A stretch of DNA of 64,000 nucleotides from Spirosoma fluviale (GCF_900230225.1 NZ_OCNH01000002.1:1367396-1431395); one strand, 5' to 3'; counted from the stretch's first letter, positions 54,325 to 63,105 are shown. Translations and numbers: made by a program. Notes: generated by a model not told the origin, from the letters alone.

Positions 54325-55779
54325 CTACTTTCTGACGAAGCGCATGACGGCGATGTCGCCCATAATCAACGTGAGTGTGTTGTCATTGACGGAATAGCGA
54401 TTCACCGTTTTTAGCGTGTTTAAAAATGTCTGCTCACCTTCGCCGGGGCACATCATACGGGTCATCGCCATTGGTTCGCTGAAACTGATCTTCGGGCCAT
54501 CGACAACGAGCTTTCCATTAAACGAATTACAACTGGTAGACCCATTGACCCGCTGCGTAGCGGTGTTGAACGTAATGGATGGCTTCTTTTCGGGATACAA
54601 TCCGTCAAACGCTATTTTCGGCCCGGATATGTAATTCAGTTCCCAGGTACCGTCTAATGACTGACCGGTGTTAGACGATTGCATTTGATTGGGAGATAAC
54701 GATAGCTTTTCGGTTAGATACAAATAAGGCGGATGGAAGTGATGGGCAAAGATTTTTTCCTCACTATCCGGGTACTTCTTAAAATACTCGCTATCGCCCA
54801 GGAGGACGATGGTAGCCCCGGTTCTGACGTAGTCATTGCTGCTGAAATAGTTGGGGGCTACGTAGCCTTTGATGTTTTTCTGAACCGTTTTTGAGGCCAG
54901 TCTGCCTAAATATTTCTGGTAGTTCTGCTGAGCTTTCAAGGCGGGTTTGCTCAGGCTATTGTAAATGTAGTTGAGGACGATTCGTTGCGGCAGCTTTTGT
55001 TTTTTTATCATAGCGGGTGCCCCTTTAAACGGATTGGTCGTATTCACATCGTTAATCGTCTGGATCGTAAACGGCACTTCAGGTACCCAGTCGGCGGCAT
55101 TGACAACGTTGTAGGCCCAGCCATTCTGTGTTGCGGCTTCGTATTCATACGCATAATACAGATTACCCGGCTTCGGACCCGCGCTACAGTATGTTTTGAA
55201 CTGTACATCGGCGGGAATACGCGACTGCTTTTGCAGATTTCTCAGATAGGATGTCAGTAAAAAAGCAATACCACCGCCCTGACTGTGCCCCATGATGATC
55301 ACATCTTTGATACCCGCCCGGTAGCACGAATCAATTTTTGGGAGAATATCTTTTGCCAGAAAAGCCGTACTCACCAACCAGCCTACATGAACCGCAGCCT
55401 TGGGGCTGGATGCGAGTTCGTACTGGAAGTTTTCGGTATCACTAATCTGTAGCGATCCTTTGGCGGGCACCATAGCCGCGTAAAAATTGCTCAGCCAGCT
55501 TACACTATTGGCCGTAGTTCCGCGAATGCTCAGCACCGCCACCGATTGCGGGCTGGTCCACAAATCCCACATGTTATCGAGTCCGACAACGGGGGAGCGA
55601 TAAACCCGCTTGAACTGTTGCGGGGCTGGAAAGGAATTGACATAGGTAGAATCGCCAAACTGGGCTGACACTTTGAGGAGTTCGATGTACTCTGCTTTAT
55701 CGAAGCCGGGTTTCAGAGACTGCCCAAATACCAGACCGGGCAACACCAGGCAGACAAGGGTGGTAATGATTCGTTTCAT
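54325..55779 (-). CDS. Class 3 lipase-META domain fusion
   Basis: A 484-aa exported protein: signal peptide to about 20, a lipase class 3-like alpha/beta-hydrolase domain (about 30-350) with nucleophile Ser166 in IIMGHSQGGGIAF and an oxyanion segment VLSIRGTT, then a META/HslJ-like domain (about 375-484: LDGTWELNYISG, RVNGSTSCNSFNGKL, MAMTRMMCPGEGEQ). META domains occur in outer-membrane and heat-shock-related lipoproteins. The combination suggests an envelope-located lipase. A hairpin (55789-55818) sits just before its start codon in the mRNA. Confidence 0.8.
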   Translation of the reverse strand: MKRIITTLVCLVLPGLVFGQSLKPGFDKAEYIELLKVSAQFGDSTYVNSFPAPQQFKRVYRSPVVGLDNMWDLWTSPQSVAVLSIRGTTANSVSWLSNFYAAMVPAKGSLQISDTENFQYELASSPKAAVHVGWLVSTAFLAKDILPKIDSCYRAGIKDVIIMGHSQGGGIAFLLTSYLRNLQKQSRIPADVQFKTYCSAGPKPGNLYYAYEYEAATQNGWAYNVVNAADWVPEVPFTIQTINDVNTTNPFKGAPAMIKKQKLPQRIVLNYIYNSLSKPALKAQQNYQKYLGRLASKTVQKNIKGYVAPNYFSSNDYVRTGATIVLLGDSEYFKKYPDSEEKIFAHHFHPPYLYLTEKLSLSPNQMQSSNTGQSLDGTWELNYISGPKIAFDGLYPEKKPSITFNTATQRVNGSTSCNSFNGKLVVDGPKISFSEPMAMTRMMCPGEGEQTFLNTLKTVNRYSVNDNTLTLIMGDIAVMRFVRK

Positions 55780-55788
55780 ATGCAGGGA

Positions 55789-55818
55789 GGGCAGTTTTTT
55801 TGTGAATAAAAACTGCCC
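55789..55818 (-). promoter_or_regulatory. Hairpin immediately upstream of the lipase start
   Basis: The stem gggcagttttt / aaaaactgccc lies 9 nt before the ATG at 55779 in the minus-strand transcript and 27 bp after the stop of the GH1-like gene. It may end the upstream transcript or mask the ribosome-binding region of the lipase gene. Confidence 0.5.
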
Positions 55819-55844
55819 CTCTTAACTGATTGTATGCTAAAATG

Positions 55845-57053
55845 TTAACTAACAGGTAAGCTGGCTTCCAGAATAACCGACTGTGCCTGTCGTAAGGCAT
55901 TGGCATAGGGCTCCACCAGAATCCGGCCGGGCGGGGTAGTCGACAAATCCGCGTCCCAAAGGCCGGAGCGATGCCAGTAGTCGGTGTGGTCCCAGTCGGG
56001 GCGATCCACGATCGGGTACAGACATACGCCTACCAACGGCACTCCCGCCTGCCGAACGGCCGCGCATTCCCGGCCAACCATTTCGATCCAGAACGGTCGG
56101 TCAATACCGGGATGGCTGGTTTCGGTGAGGGCAATGGGACGCTCGTAGCGTCGGTACGCTTTCGTGAGCAAGTGCCGAAGTGGTACCCAGCGAGAGTCGG
56201 GGACATCGTCATTCCAGCCTAAAAAGGTATGTGTGCCCTCAATCCACTGATTGTTGTAGTAATAGTTGAATCCTAAAATATCGACGTAATCCGGCGATCC
56301 GCCCAATTCAGGAGTCAATCTACCCGCCAGCATGTCGACCGACTGAAACTGGTTATCATCGGCAATAGCTGCGTCAATAATCTGCTCCGGGGTCGCATTA
56401 AGGGGTGGTACCATTTGTACCAATGGCTCGGTTGTCAGGATGCGAATGGTCGGGTCGATCTCGCGCATAGCCGCAACACCCTCAATGTAGGCGCGCATCA
56501 GGCCTACTTTAACTTCCCAACCCTGTTTGGTACAGTAGGGCGATGTGCCAGCCGCATCGCCCCCCAGCCACGACATAAAGCTGACTTCGTTAATGGGCGT
56601 GACGATCAGGCTATCATACGGGTACAGGTCGCGGTAAAAACGGACAAAGGCCCGACACAAAGCGGCAAAACGCCGGGCAAACATGGGGTGTAAAGGCGTC
56701 AGGTCGTCGGGGTAACCAAAATGGCATAAATCCCAGATCTGCTGAATACCCTGCCGGTGACCTTCTGCCAGCATGTCGGCAACCATGCTCCAATCGTATT
56801 GATAAGGCCGTTTTTCAACATGGCTCCATTGAATACCCTCCCGAACGGTGCGGATATTAAATGAATGCAGAAGCGCATAATCTTCATTGAGTAATTGCAA
56901 ATGGCCCGATGCCCGAAGCAAATCAACGCGGTTGCCGAAGCAATTCTGTTGATCGCTACATTCATAACCACCCCACCAAAAGGACTGAAACGGATTCAGG
57001 GACGAAGTATTTGTTGAGTCGAGTACCAAGGAAAGAAAAGTTGATGTACTCAA
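55845..57053 (-). CDS. GH1-like beta-glycosidase (clan GH-A)
   Basis: A 402-aa cytoplasmic protein with a TIM-barrel glycosidase pattern: FWWGGYECSDQ, IRTVREGIQWSHVEKRPYQY, WDLCHFGYPDDL, the acid/base Glu156 in VTPINEVSFM, GFNYYYNNQW, and the nucleophile Glu311 in IALTETSHPG. It resembles short family 1-like beta-glucosidases of Bacteroidota. Substrate unknown. The frame has no ATG near its start; TTG at 57053 is the only plausible codon before family similarity, though another non-ATG start a few codons inside is possible. Confidence 0.78.
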   Translation of the reverse strand: MSTSTFLSLVLDSTNTSSLNPFQSFWWGGYECSDQQNCFGNRVDLLRASGHLQLLNEDYALLHSFNIRTVREGIQWSHVEKRPYQYDWSMVADMLAEGHRQGIQQIWDLCHFGYPDDLTPLHPMFARRFAALCRAFVRFYRDLYPYDSLIVTPINEVSFMSWLGGDAAGTSPYCTKQGWEVKVGLMRAYIEGVAAMREIDPTIRILTTEPLVQMVPPLNATPEQIIDAAIADDNQFQSVDMLAGRLTPELGGSPDYVDILGFNYYYNNQWIEGTHTFLGWNDDVPDSRWVPLRHLLTKAYRRYERPIALTETSHPGIDRPFWIEMVGRECAAVRQAGVPLVGVCLYPIVDRPDWDHTDYWHRSGLWDADLSTTPPGRILVEPYANALRQAQSVILEASLPVS

Positions 57054-57112
57054 AGGTGCGAAAAAAGGGAGTTGACGTCAAAAGAGGAGCCTTTTTCTGA
57101 GGGAGCGGGTAA

Positions 57113-57171
57113 AGTATCAAACAGCCTTTGGCTGTTTATTTGCTAAAAACAGCCAGAGGCTGTTTGATACT
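57113..57171. repeat. Inverted repeat (25-bp arms) next to the nucleosidase stop
   Basis: Arms 57113-57137 and 57147-57171 agree at 24 of 25 positions (agtatcaaacagcctttggc) with a 9-nt loop. It ends 3 bp from the stop codon of the minus-strand nucleosidase gene. No U-tract follows on the minus strand. Confidence 0.9.
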
Positions 57172-57174
57172 AGT

Positions 57175-57996
57175 TTATAGTGCCTTCACGATAGCAATCA
57201 CGAGTTTGGCAGAATTGCGGGCCGCTGTCGGGTAAAATTTATCGTAGGCAATGTGCGCTTCGGCATCGGCGCGGTCGCTCAGGCTGCGGATAATGAGGTG
57301 GGGCACCTGAAGCTGGTAGCATACCTGCGCAATGGCTGCACCCTCCATCTCGGTCGCGTCGGCACCGAAGTCGGCCCGGAGGCTGCTCACTTTGGTAGGG
57401 GAGGCCACAAAAACATCGCCCGTAACCACCGTACCCGTCATCACCTTCACAGGCCGGTCGGAAACACCACCCGATGCCAGCGGAATGCCTTCGAGCGAAA
57501 CGGTTTTGACAACGCGTTCGGCTAATCGCATCAGAACTGAGTCGGCCGGGAAAAAGGCCGGGTTAAACTGTTTTGTAATGGCATTTCGGGTTTGTCGGGT
57601 AGGGGTGTTTTTATCGGTGATGGCCCCGTAATCGTGGTGGGCCGTTTGTCCGGCAATCACAATGTCGCCGGGTTGCAGTTCCGGGTTTGTGCCACCGGCA
57701 ATACCTGTGAACAAGATTCGCTGCGGCTTGAAATGATCCAGCATGAGGGCCGTTGTCATAGCCGCGTTCACTTTGCCGATGCCCGTTTCGGCCACCACAA
57801 CCCTTTGGTTACCGATTTTTCCGGTGGTAAATACAATGCCATCGACGATTACCGTTTTGGGCTTGGATAATGTTTCTTTAACCAGCTCTACTTCTGCGCC
57901 AAACGCGCCGAGTAAACCGGTTATCGGGCGGGGTTTGTAGCGTTGGGCAAAGGAAATTTGGGCGAGAAGGAGGAAGAGTAGCGTTGCTTTTTTCAT
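57175..57996 (-). CDS. Exported MTA/SAH nucleosidase-like protein
   Basis: A 273-aa member of the PNP/UDP phosphorylase family. The family start LLGAFGAEVELVKETL, GIGKVNAAMTTALML, ILFTGIAGGTNPELQPGDIV, the substrate-binding Glu in ATEMEGAAIAQVCY, and the catalytic Asp in IIRSLSDRAD are present. These match 5'-methylthioadenosine/S-adenosylhomocysteine nucleosidase. Unlike the cytoplasmic enzyme, it begins with a clear signal peptide (MKKATLLFLLLAQISFAQ) and is probably periplasmic. It lies beyond a four-hairpin cluster from the purine permease gene, which may be related in function. Confidence 0.85.
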   Translation of the reverse strand: MKKATLLFLLLAQISFAQRYKPRPITGLLGAFGAEVELVKETLSKPKTVIVDGIVFTTGKIGNQRVVVAETGIGKVNAAMTTALMLDHFKPQRILFTGIAGGTNPELQPGDIVIAGQTAHHDYGAITDKNTPTRQTRNAITKQFNPAFFPADSVLMRLAERVVKTVSLEGIPLASGGVSDRPVKVMTGTVVTGDVFVASPTKVSSLRADFGADATEMEGAAIAQVCYQLQVPHLIIRSLSDRADAEAHIAYDKFYPTAARNSAKLVIAIVKAL

Positions 57997-58030
57997 GTCA
58001 GGGTAAGTTAAATTGATACAAGTGTGTGTG

Positions 58031-58130
58031 GTGTCGGGTTCTTAAACCCGACACAGCGAGGTTTCTCAAAACCTCGTGTATGCCATTAAGGAGGTTTTAA
58101 GAAACCTCACTGGCCAGGTCTGAGGACCTG
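58031..58130. repeat. Cluster of four tetraloop hairpins
   Basis: Four perfect inverted repeats follow one another: gtgtcgggtt-ctta-aacccgacac (58031-58054), cgaggttt-ctca-aaacctcg (58057-58076), gaggttt-taag-aaacctc (58091-58108) and caggtc-tgag-gacctg (58115-58130). All loops are 4 nt, and loops 1/3 and 2/4 are reverse complements. Two copies of ctgactccaca follow. The cluster fills the gap between the permease stop (58178) and the nucleosidase start (57996). Confidence 0.9.
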
Positions 58131-58177
58131 ACTCCACAAAAACGCCCTGACTCCACAGGAGCACCAGCGCAAACGCG

Positions 58178-59488
58178 CTAATGCCCACTCGCTAACGCCA
58201 GCACGCAAAACACATCGACAATCCAGAGGCCGAGCGACACTTCGCGGCTCTTGCCAACGGCGACTTTTATGACTGTCCAGGAAAGGAATCCCCATATGAG
58301 CCCCTGCGTGATGGAATAACTGAAGGGAATTAACACCAGCGCCAGAAAAGCTGGTAGCGCATCGTCCAACTGCCCCCACTCGATACGTGTAATGGGTTTC
58401 ATCATGAACGCCCCTACCAGCACCAGGGCCGGAGCTGTGGCAATGGCCGGGATGATGGATAGTAATGGAGATAGGAACAGAAAGGGCAGAAAACAACAGC
58501 CCGCCACAATGGCTGTGAGTCCGGTTCGGCCACCCTGCGCAATACCCACCGCCGATTCAATGTAAGCCGTACCGGGGCTGGTGCCAAATACTCCCGCCAG
58601 CGTGGTAGCAACGGCATCGGTCATCAGGGAGCGGTTCAGGTTGCGGGGCTGGCCATCATCGTCCTGCAAGCCGCCCGCTTCGGCAACACCCACAAATGTG
58701 GAAAGACTGTCGAACAAGTCAGTGAAGGCAAAGGCGAAAATGACGGGCCAGAGCGACCATGATAACGAGCCCATCAGGTCAAGCTTGCCCAGAAGTGAAA
58801 AGTCAGGGACGGCCAGAACACCCTGAAAGTTAACCAGCGTCTTCTGCCCGAAATTAATCGCCGAAGCATCTCCCCAGTACCGCCCGATGGGCCAGGCGGC
58901 CAGCGTTGTCAGGATAATACCGATAATGATGCCTCCCGGCACATCCCGAACGACCAGCACGCTCATGAGCAGCAGGCCGAATACAAATGTGAGAACAATG
59001 GGGTCATTAAAGTTAGCAATGCTTACCAGCGTAGCCGGATTGGCTACGATGAATTTTGCATTCTCGAAGCCAATGAGCGTGATGAAAAGCCCAATCCCCG
59101 CCGAAACCGCGTAGCGTAAAGGCTGAGGAATGGCCCGCACGATTGCCGACCGTACATTGAACACAGACAGCAGCAGGAACAAAACCCCCGCCCAGAATAC
59201 CGCTCCCAATGCAATCTCAGGCCGTATACCCATGCCTTTGACTGCGGTAAACGTGAAGAACGCATTCATCCCCATGCCCGGTGCCACCACAATCGGGTTA
59301 CGGGCGTACAGGCCCATCATCAGGCTGCAAAAGAACGACAGGAGAACGGTAGCCGTCAAAACGCCACTAAACGGCAACCCGGCCTGACTCAGAATAGCCG
59401 GGTTGACCACAATGATGTACATGGTTGCCAGAAAGGTGGAGACCCCGGCAAGGATTTCGGTTCGGCGGGAGGTAATCGTAGTTGGCAA
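58178..59488 (-). CDS. NCS2-family purine permease (AzgA-like)
   Basis: A 436-aa inner-membrane protein with about 12 hydrophobic segments. The N terminus ILAGVSTFLATMYIIVVNPAIL and motifs APGMGMNAFFTFT, FAFTDLFDSLSTFVGVAE and GTSPGTAYIESAVGIAQGGRTGL are hallmarks of adenine/guanine/hypoxanthine permeases. It imports purine bases by proton symport. The frame starts with TTG at 59488; an in-frame stop lies 15 bp upstream, so an upstream ATG is excluded. A link to the exported nucleosidase downstream, which releases adenine, is plausible. Confidence 0.92.
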   Translation of the reverse strand: MPTTITSRRTEILAGVSTFLATMYIIVVNPAILSQAGLPFSGVLTATVLLSFFCSLMMGLYARNPIVVAPGMGMNAFFTFTAVKGMGIRPEIALGAVFWAGVLFLLLSVFNVRSAIVRAIPQPLRYAVSAGIGLFITLIGFENAKFIVANPATLVSIANFNDPIVLTFVFGLLLMSVLVVRDVPGGIIIGIILTTLAAWPIGRYWGDASAINFGQKTLVNFQGVLAVPDFSLLGKLDLMGSLSWSLWPVIFAFAFTDLFDSLSTFVGVAEAGGLQDDDGQPRNLNRSLMTDAVATTLAGVFGTSPGTAYIESAVGIAQGGRTGLTAIVAGCCFLPFLFLSPLLSIIPAIATAPALVLVGAFMMKPITRIEWGQLDDALPAFLALVLIPFSYSITQGLIWGFLSWTVIKVAVGKSREVSLGLWIVDVFCVLALASGH

Positions 59489-59551
59489 AGGCGTTGTCGT
59501 TTATCGTTGATGTGCTAACAATCCACAAACTACAACCCGAACGCCAAAAAC

Positions 59552-60283
59552 TCAAACGGTGGCCAGTAAACTCCCGGCGGCTTCATCGACCCAAATCAGG
59601 GCGTTGGGGTGCGTTTGCATGATACTGGCCGGTACTTGTTCGGTTACTGGTCCTTGTAGCGCTTCCTGTAGAACAGGTGCTTTCTTCCCGCCACTCACCA
59701 GTAAAATAACTTCTTTGGCTTCGGTCAGATGGCGCAGACCGAGGGTGATCCCCTGACTCAGCGTTGTTTCAGCCTCGAAATATTTTTGACCAACCGTCTT
59801 GGTGCTTTCGGCTAGCTCGACCACGTGGCAACCCAGCGTAAACGGGGTTCCCGGCTCGTTGAGGGCAATATGGCCGTTCATGCCCATACCTACCAGCAAG
59901 ACATCCAGGCCACCCCGCTCGGCAATAACGGCGTCGATGCGCGCGCACTCGGCAGGCAGATCACTCGCTTTAGCGTCGAACACATGCACCTGGTCCAGCC
60001 GGAGATTGAGTGGGTTGAACAGGTCACGGAACACGTAAAACGAACAACTGCCGAAGTCGTCCGGCCCGAAACCGACCCATTCGTCAAGCCCAACAAACGT
60101 ACACTGGCTGACATCGACACGTCCATCTCTCACTAAATTGACGAACCGATGGTAGGTTTCAATAGGGGTATCGCCCGAGGCCAGACAGAGTGTCGCGGTG
60201 GGTTTCTGATTGATGATGGCCGCAAGGTGCTCGGCAGTGTGCTGCGAAAGCGTGGCGTGGTCGGGAAATTTTTGGATGGTCAT
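59552..60283 (-). CDS. Glucosamine-6-phosphate deaminase-like / 6-phosphogluconolactonase-fold enzyme
   Basis: The ATG at 60283 gives 243 aa; a TTG four codons upstream is less likely. Motifs: LCLASGDTPIETYHRF, FVGLDEWVGFG (NagB family LDEY) and VGMGMNGHIALNEPG, typical of NagB-type sugar-phosphate isomerase/deaminases. It would convert glucosamine-6-phosphate to fructose-6-phosphate and ammonia; a galactosamine-6-phosphate isomerase is an alternative. It begins 13 bp after the stop of the PhoD gene, so the two may be co-transcribed. Confidence 0.82.
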   Translation of the reverse strand: MTIQKFPDHATLSQHTAEHLAAIINQKPTATLCLASGDTPIETYHRFVNLVRDGRVDVSQCTFVGLDEWVGFGPDDFGSCSFYVFRDLFNPLNLRLDQVHVFDAKASDLPAECARIDAVIAERGGLDVLLVGMGMNGHIALNEPGTPFTLGCHVVELAESTKTVGQKYFEAETTLSQGITLGLRHLTEAKEVILLVSGGKKAPVLQEALQGPVTEQVPASIMQTHPNALIWVDEAAGSLLATV

Positions 60284-60296
60284 GATTTTTGTCAAT

Positions 60297-61712
60297 TTAC
60301 TTCAACTCACTCGCCCGTACGTCTTTCGTCCAGCGTTCAGTGCCTTTCTGGTCGTAGACCTTGATATTCAGCACCCGGTCTTTGGCAGGGCCGCTGACAC
60401 TCAGAATGCCGAAATTGCGGTCGGTTACCAGCGTGCCGTCTACGTAAGTCGGTAGTTTCAACTCGTCGGCCAGGGGTTTTGCCGGGCCGGAGGTGAGGGG
60501 CGAAATGGTCAGGTCGTACAGCGGATAGGTGCCGGGACGGTCCAGTTTGTGCAGAATGGAGTGATGACGGTCGCCGGTGAGGAACAGCACTCCCGGAATT
60601 TTAGCATCGGCAATGGCTTTGAACAGCCGGTCGCGTTCGGTGCCGTAAATGGCGTAGTTCTCGAACGATTTTGTAGGGTTGACGATCTGCCCGCCCGTAA
60701 CGATAAATTTGAACGTGGCCTTGCTGAAGGTCAGTGCATCCAGCAGCCATTGAATCTGCTTCTCCGAAAAATAGGCTTTCCCCGGCCCATCGGGCATTTT
60801 ATCGGGTGCCCGGAAGGTGCGGTCGTCGAGCATAAAAAACTGGCAGTCGTTCCATTCGAAGGTGCCCGCGCAGCTTTCGGGAAAGATGAAGTTCGGATTG
60901 GCCCAGAACAGTTTGAACGCATCGAGCGTAACTTCCTTGAGCCAATAAGAGCGGTCGGAGTCGTCGGGACCGTAATCATGATCGTCCCAGATGGCGTAAT
61001 TGTGCGTAGCGGCCAGCAGCGGCTGCATTTCGGGCAATGAGCGCGTGTGTGTATACCGGCGCAGCACCCCGCTCCGGCTGTTCCAGTCTACTTCGCGGGT
61101 ATAGGTATTGTCGCCCGTCCAGAGCATGAAATCGGGTTTTTGGGCCGCCAGTGCCGTAAATATCTCGTAGCCACCCCCATAAGGCGTGCCGGGGCGGTCG
61201 ACATTAGCCTCGTTGACGTAAGTGCAGCTTCCGACGCCGAAGCGAAACATCGGAGGGTCGGTCCGCCATTGCCACAGGCTTTGGGTTTGGAACTTGGTCG
61301 GGTAGGGCAGGCTCACCTTCTGGCCCTCGATTAACACGTCGTACGCGTACGTCTTTCCGGGGTCCACCTGATCGGCGAGCAGGTGGGCTGTAAAAGCCGT
61401 TTGCCGGTTGGTGTACACTTCGTTGGTTAGGTGCGTCGTGGCCGATGTCGATGCGGGAGCGCCAGCCGTTGCGGAACCCTCAACTTCATGGTAGCGAATC
61501 TGAACGCGGGCGGGTTGTTTGGTTTGCACCCAGAGTTTTACCTCGCGCATCTCCGAATAACCCACCATCGGCCCCGACTGAAGCAGGGCTGACGGGGACT
61601 TCTGTTTTTGCCCATTTCGCCCATTAACGGCCTGCTTTTTGGCCGTTGACTGACCAAAAGCGGCAATGGGTCCGAAAAGCAGGAGGACTAAGAGAAACTG
61701 AATTTTGTACAT
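60297..61712 (-). CDS. Secreted PhoD-like metallophosphatase
   Basis: The ATG at 61712 gives 471 aa with a signal peptide (MYKIQFLLVLLLFGPIAAFG); the longer frame overlaps lysA and is rejected. An N-terminal Ig-like PhoD domain (MVGYSEMREVKLWVQTKQPA) is followed by the metallophosphoesterase core: GVGSCTYVN, MLWTGDNTYTREVDW, YAIWDDHDYGPDDSDR and FLTGDRHHSILHK, with the metal-binding Asp, Asn and His residues. It is an alkaline phosphatase D-type phosphodiesterase/monoesterase acting in the periplasm or outside. Divergent from lysA; the start codons are 42 bp apart. Confidence 0.88.
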   Translation of the reverse strand: MYKIQFLLVLLLFGPIAAFGQSTAKKQAVNGRNGQKQKSPSALLQSGPMVGYSEMREVKLWVQTKQPARVQIRYHEVEGSATAGAPASTSATTHLTNEVYTNRQTAFTAHLLADQVDPGKTYAYDVLIEGQKVSLPYPTKFQTQSLWQWRTDPPMFRFGVGSCTYVNEANVDRPGTPYGGGYEIFTALAAQKPDFMLWTGDNTYTREVDWNSRSGVLRRYTHTRSLPEMQPLLAATHNYAIWDDHDYGPDDSDRSYWLKEVTLDAFKLFWANPNFIFPESCAGTFEWNDCQFFMLDDRTFRAPDKMPDGPGKAYFSEKQIQWLLDALTFSKATFKFIVTGGQIVNPTKSFENYAIYGTERDRLFKAIADAKIPGVLFLTGDRHHSILHKLDRPGTYPLYDLTISPLTSGPAKPLADELKLPTYVDGTLVTDRNFGILSVSGPAKDRVLNIKVYDQKGTERWTKDVRASELK

Positions 61713-61735
61713 GGGGGAAAGATGGCGTAATTTTG
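61704..61735 (+). promoter_or_regulatory. Consensus promoter of lysA
   Basis: TTTG (61704-61707), a 20-nt spacer and TAATTTTG (61728-61735) match the Bacteroidota TTTG/TAnnTTTG promoter exactly. Transcription would start near 61742, leaving a leader of only about 13 nt. The -33 lies inside the start of the divergent PhoD gene. Confidence 0.8.
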
Positions 61736-61754
61736 CGGTTCGTTCAACGAAGTC

Positions 61755-63026
61755 ATGCAACTAAATAACCGTACGTACCAGATTCAGGGTGTCGATGTAC
61801 TGGATATTGCCGATGAATTCGGCCTTCCTTTATACGTCTATGATGCCGACAAAATTATTGAAAAAATCGGCTTGCTCCGGTCTTCATTTGCCGGCGTCAA
61901 CCTAAAGATAAAATACGCGGCCAAAGCGCTGACGAATATCTCCATTCTGAAGCTGATGCGTCAGCAGGGCGTGGAAATGGATTCTGTATCGGTCAATGAA
62001 GCCCGCATGGGGATGATGGCTGGTTTTGAGCCGGGTCAGATCATGTTTACGCCAAGCGGTGTGTCGTTCGACGAAATCCGCGAAGCTGTTTCTCTTGGCT
62101 TACAGTTAAACGTCGACAGTTTGTCCTTATTGGAATGGGTTGGTCAAACCTATGGAACACAGGTTCCTATCAGCATTCGCATCAATCCGCACATCAGCGA
62201 GGGGGGCAACATCAAGATTTCGACGGGTCATGCCGACTCGAAGTTTGGTATTTCCATTCTGCAGCGCGACGCCATTCGTGCCATAGTGGAGCAATACCAG
62301 ATTCCGGTTGCCGGGTTGCATATTCATACGGGTTCTGATTTCAAGAATGCCGGTGCGTTTTTGACCGGTGCCGAGGTCCTGTTCGACCTCGCCAATGATT
62401 ACCCGGACCTGTCGTTCATTGATTTCGGAAGCGGGTTCAAGGTGGCGTATAAAGAGGGCGATCACATTACGGACGTCGAAGAACTTGGTCTTCAGGTATC
62501 GGCCGCTTTCCGGAACTTCTGTAAGAACTACGGCCGTGACCTCGAACTCTGGTTTGAGCCGGGTAAATTTCTGGTGAGCGAAAGCGGGCATCTGCTGGTG
62601 AAAACCAACATCGTGAAAGAAAATCCGACGCGTACGTTCGTAGCGGTCGATTCGGGTCTGAACCACCTGATCCGCCCGATGATGTACGACGCCTATCACG
62701 ACATCAAAAATATTTCGAATCCACAGATTGCAGGCGATCCGGTAACCGAAAAGACCTATAACGTCGTTGGCTACATCTGTGAAACGGACACGTTCGCCAC
62801 CGACCGCGCTTTGCCAGAAGTAAAACCCGGCGATGTGTTGTCTTTTGAGAATGCCGGTGCCTATGGTTTCAGCATGGCCTCGAACTACAACGCCCGCTTC
62901 CGGCCGGCCGAAGTACTGGTATACGAAGGAAAGCCGTACCTGATTCGTCAGCGAGAAACGTTTGAGGACCTGGTGCGCGGCCAGAATATTATAGAATTTG
63001 ACGAAGTACTAACAGATAAAATTTAA
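61755..63026 (+). CDS. lysA: Diaminopimelate decarboxylase
   Basis: A 423-aa PLP enzyme of the alanine racemase-fold decarboxylases. PLP Lys lies in LKIKYAAKALTN; further motifs are GLHIHTGSDFKN, FIDFGSGFKVAYK, EPGKFLVSESG, the catalytic Cys in YICETDTFA and NAGAYGFSMASNYN. It decarboxylates meso-diaminopimelate to lysine, the last step of lysine synthesis, in the cytoplasm. Its promoter is consensus, with a very short leader. Confidence 0.94.
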   Translation: MQLNNRTYQIQGVDVLDIADEFGLPLYVYDADKIIEKIGLLRSSFAGVNLKIKYAAKALTNISILKLMRQQGVEMDSVSVNEARMGMMAGFEPGQIMFTPSGVSFDEIREAVSLGLQLNVDSLSLLEWVGQTYGTQVPISIRINPHISEGGNIKISTGHADSKFGISILQRDAIRAIVEQYQIPVAGLHIHTGSDFKNAGAFLTGAEVLFDLANDYPDLSFIDFGSGFKVAYKEGDHITDVEELGLQVSAAFRNFCKNYGRDLELWFEPGKFLVSESGHLLVKTNIVKENPTRTFVAVDSGLNHLIRPMMYDAYHDIKNISNPQIAGDPVTEKTYNVVGYICETDTFATDRALPEVKPGDVLSFENAGAYGFSMASNYNARFRPAEVLVYEGKPYLIRQRETFEDLVRGQNIIEFDEVLTDKI

Positions 63027-63105
63027 CCGCATAGAGCGCAATGTATGCGTCAGGTTCGCAAAGTATTCTTGCGACCTTCGCGCATTCGTTACGAACCTTG
63101 CGGTT
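63025..63105. repeat. Imperfect inverted repeat between lysA and the YebC gene
   Basis: The two halves (about 63025-63064 and 63066-63105) start and end with aaccgca / tgcggtt and pair at roughly two thirds of positions, with repeated gttcgcaaag/cttgcgac units. It overlaps the lysA stop at its left end. The open frame upstream of the YebC ATG at 63120 runs through it and is not coding. Confidence 0.65.

Noticed and set aside
61713..61760. Longer PhoD frame starting at 61760
   Set aside because: It would overlap the lysA start, and it delays the clear signal peptide that begins at 61712.
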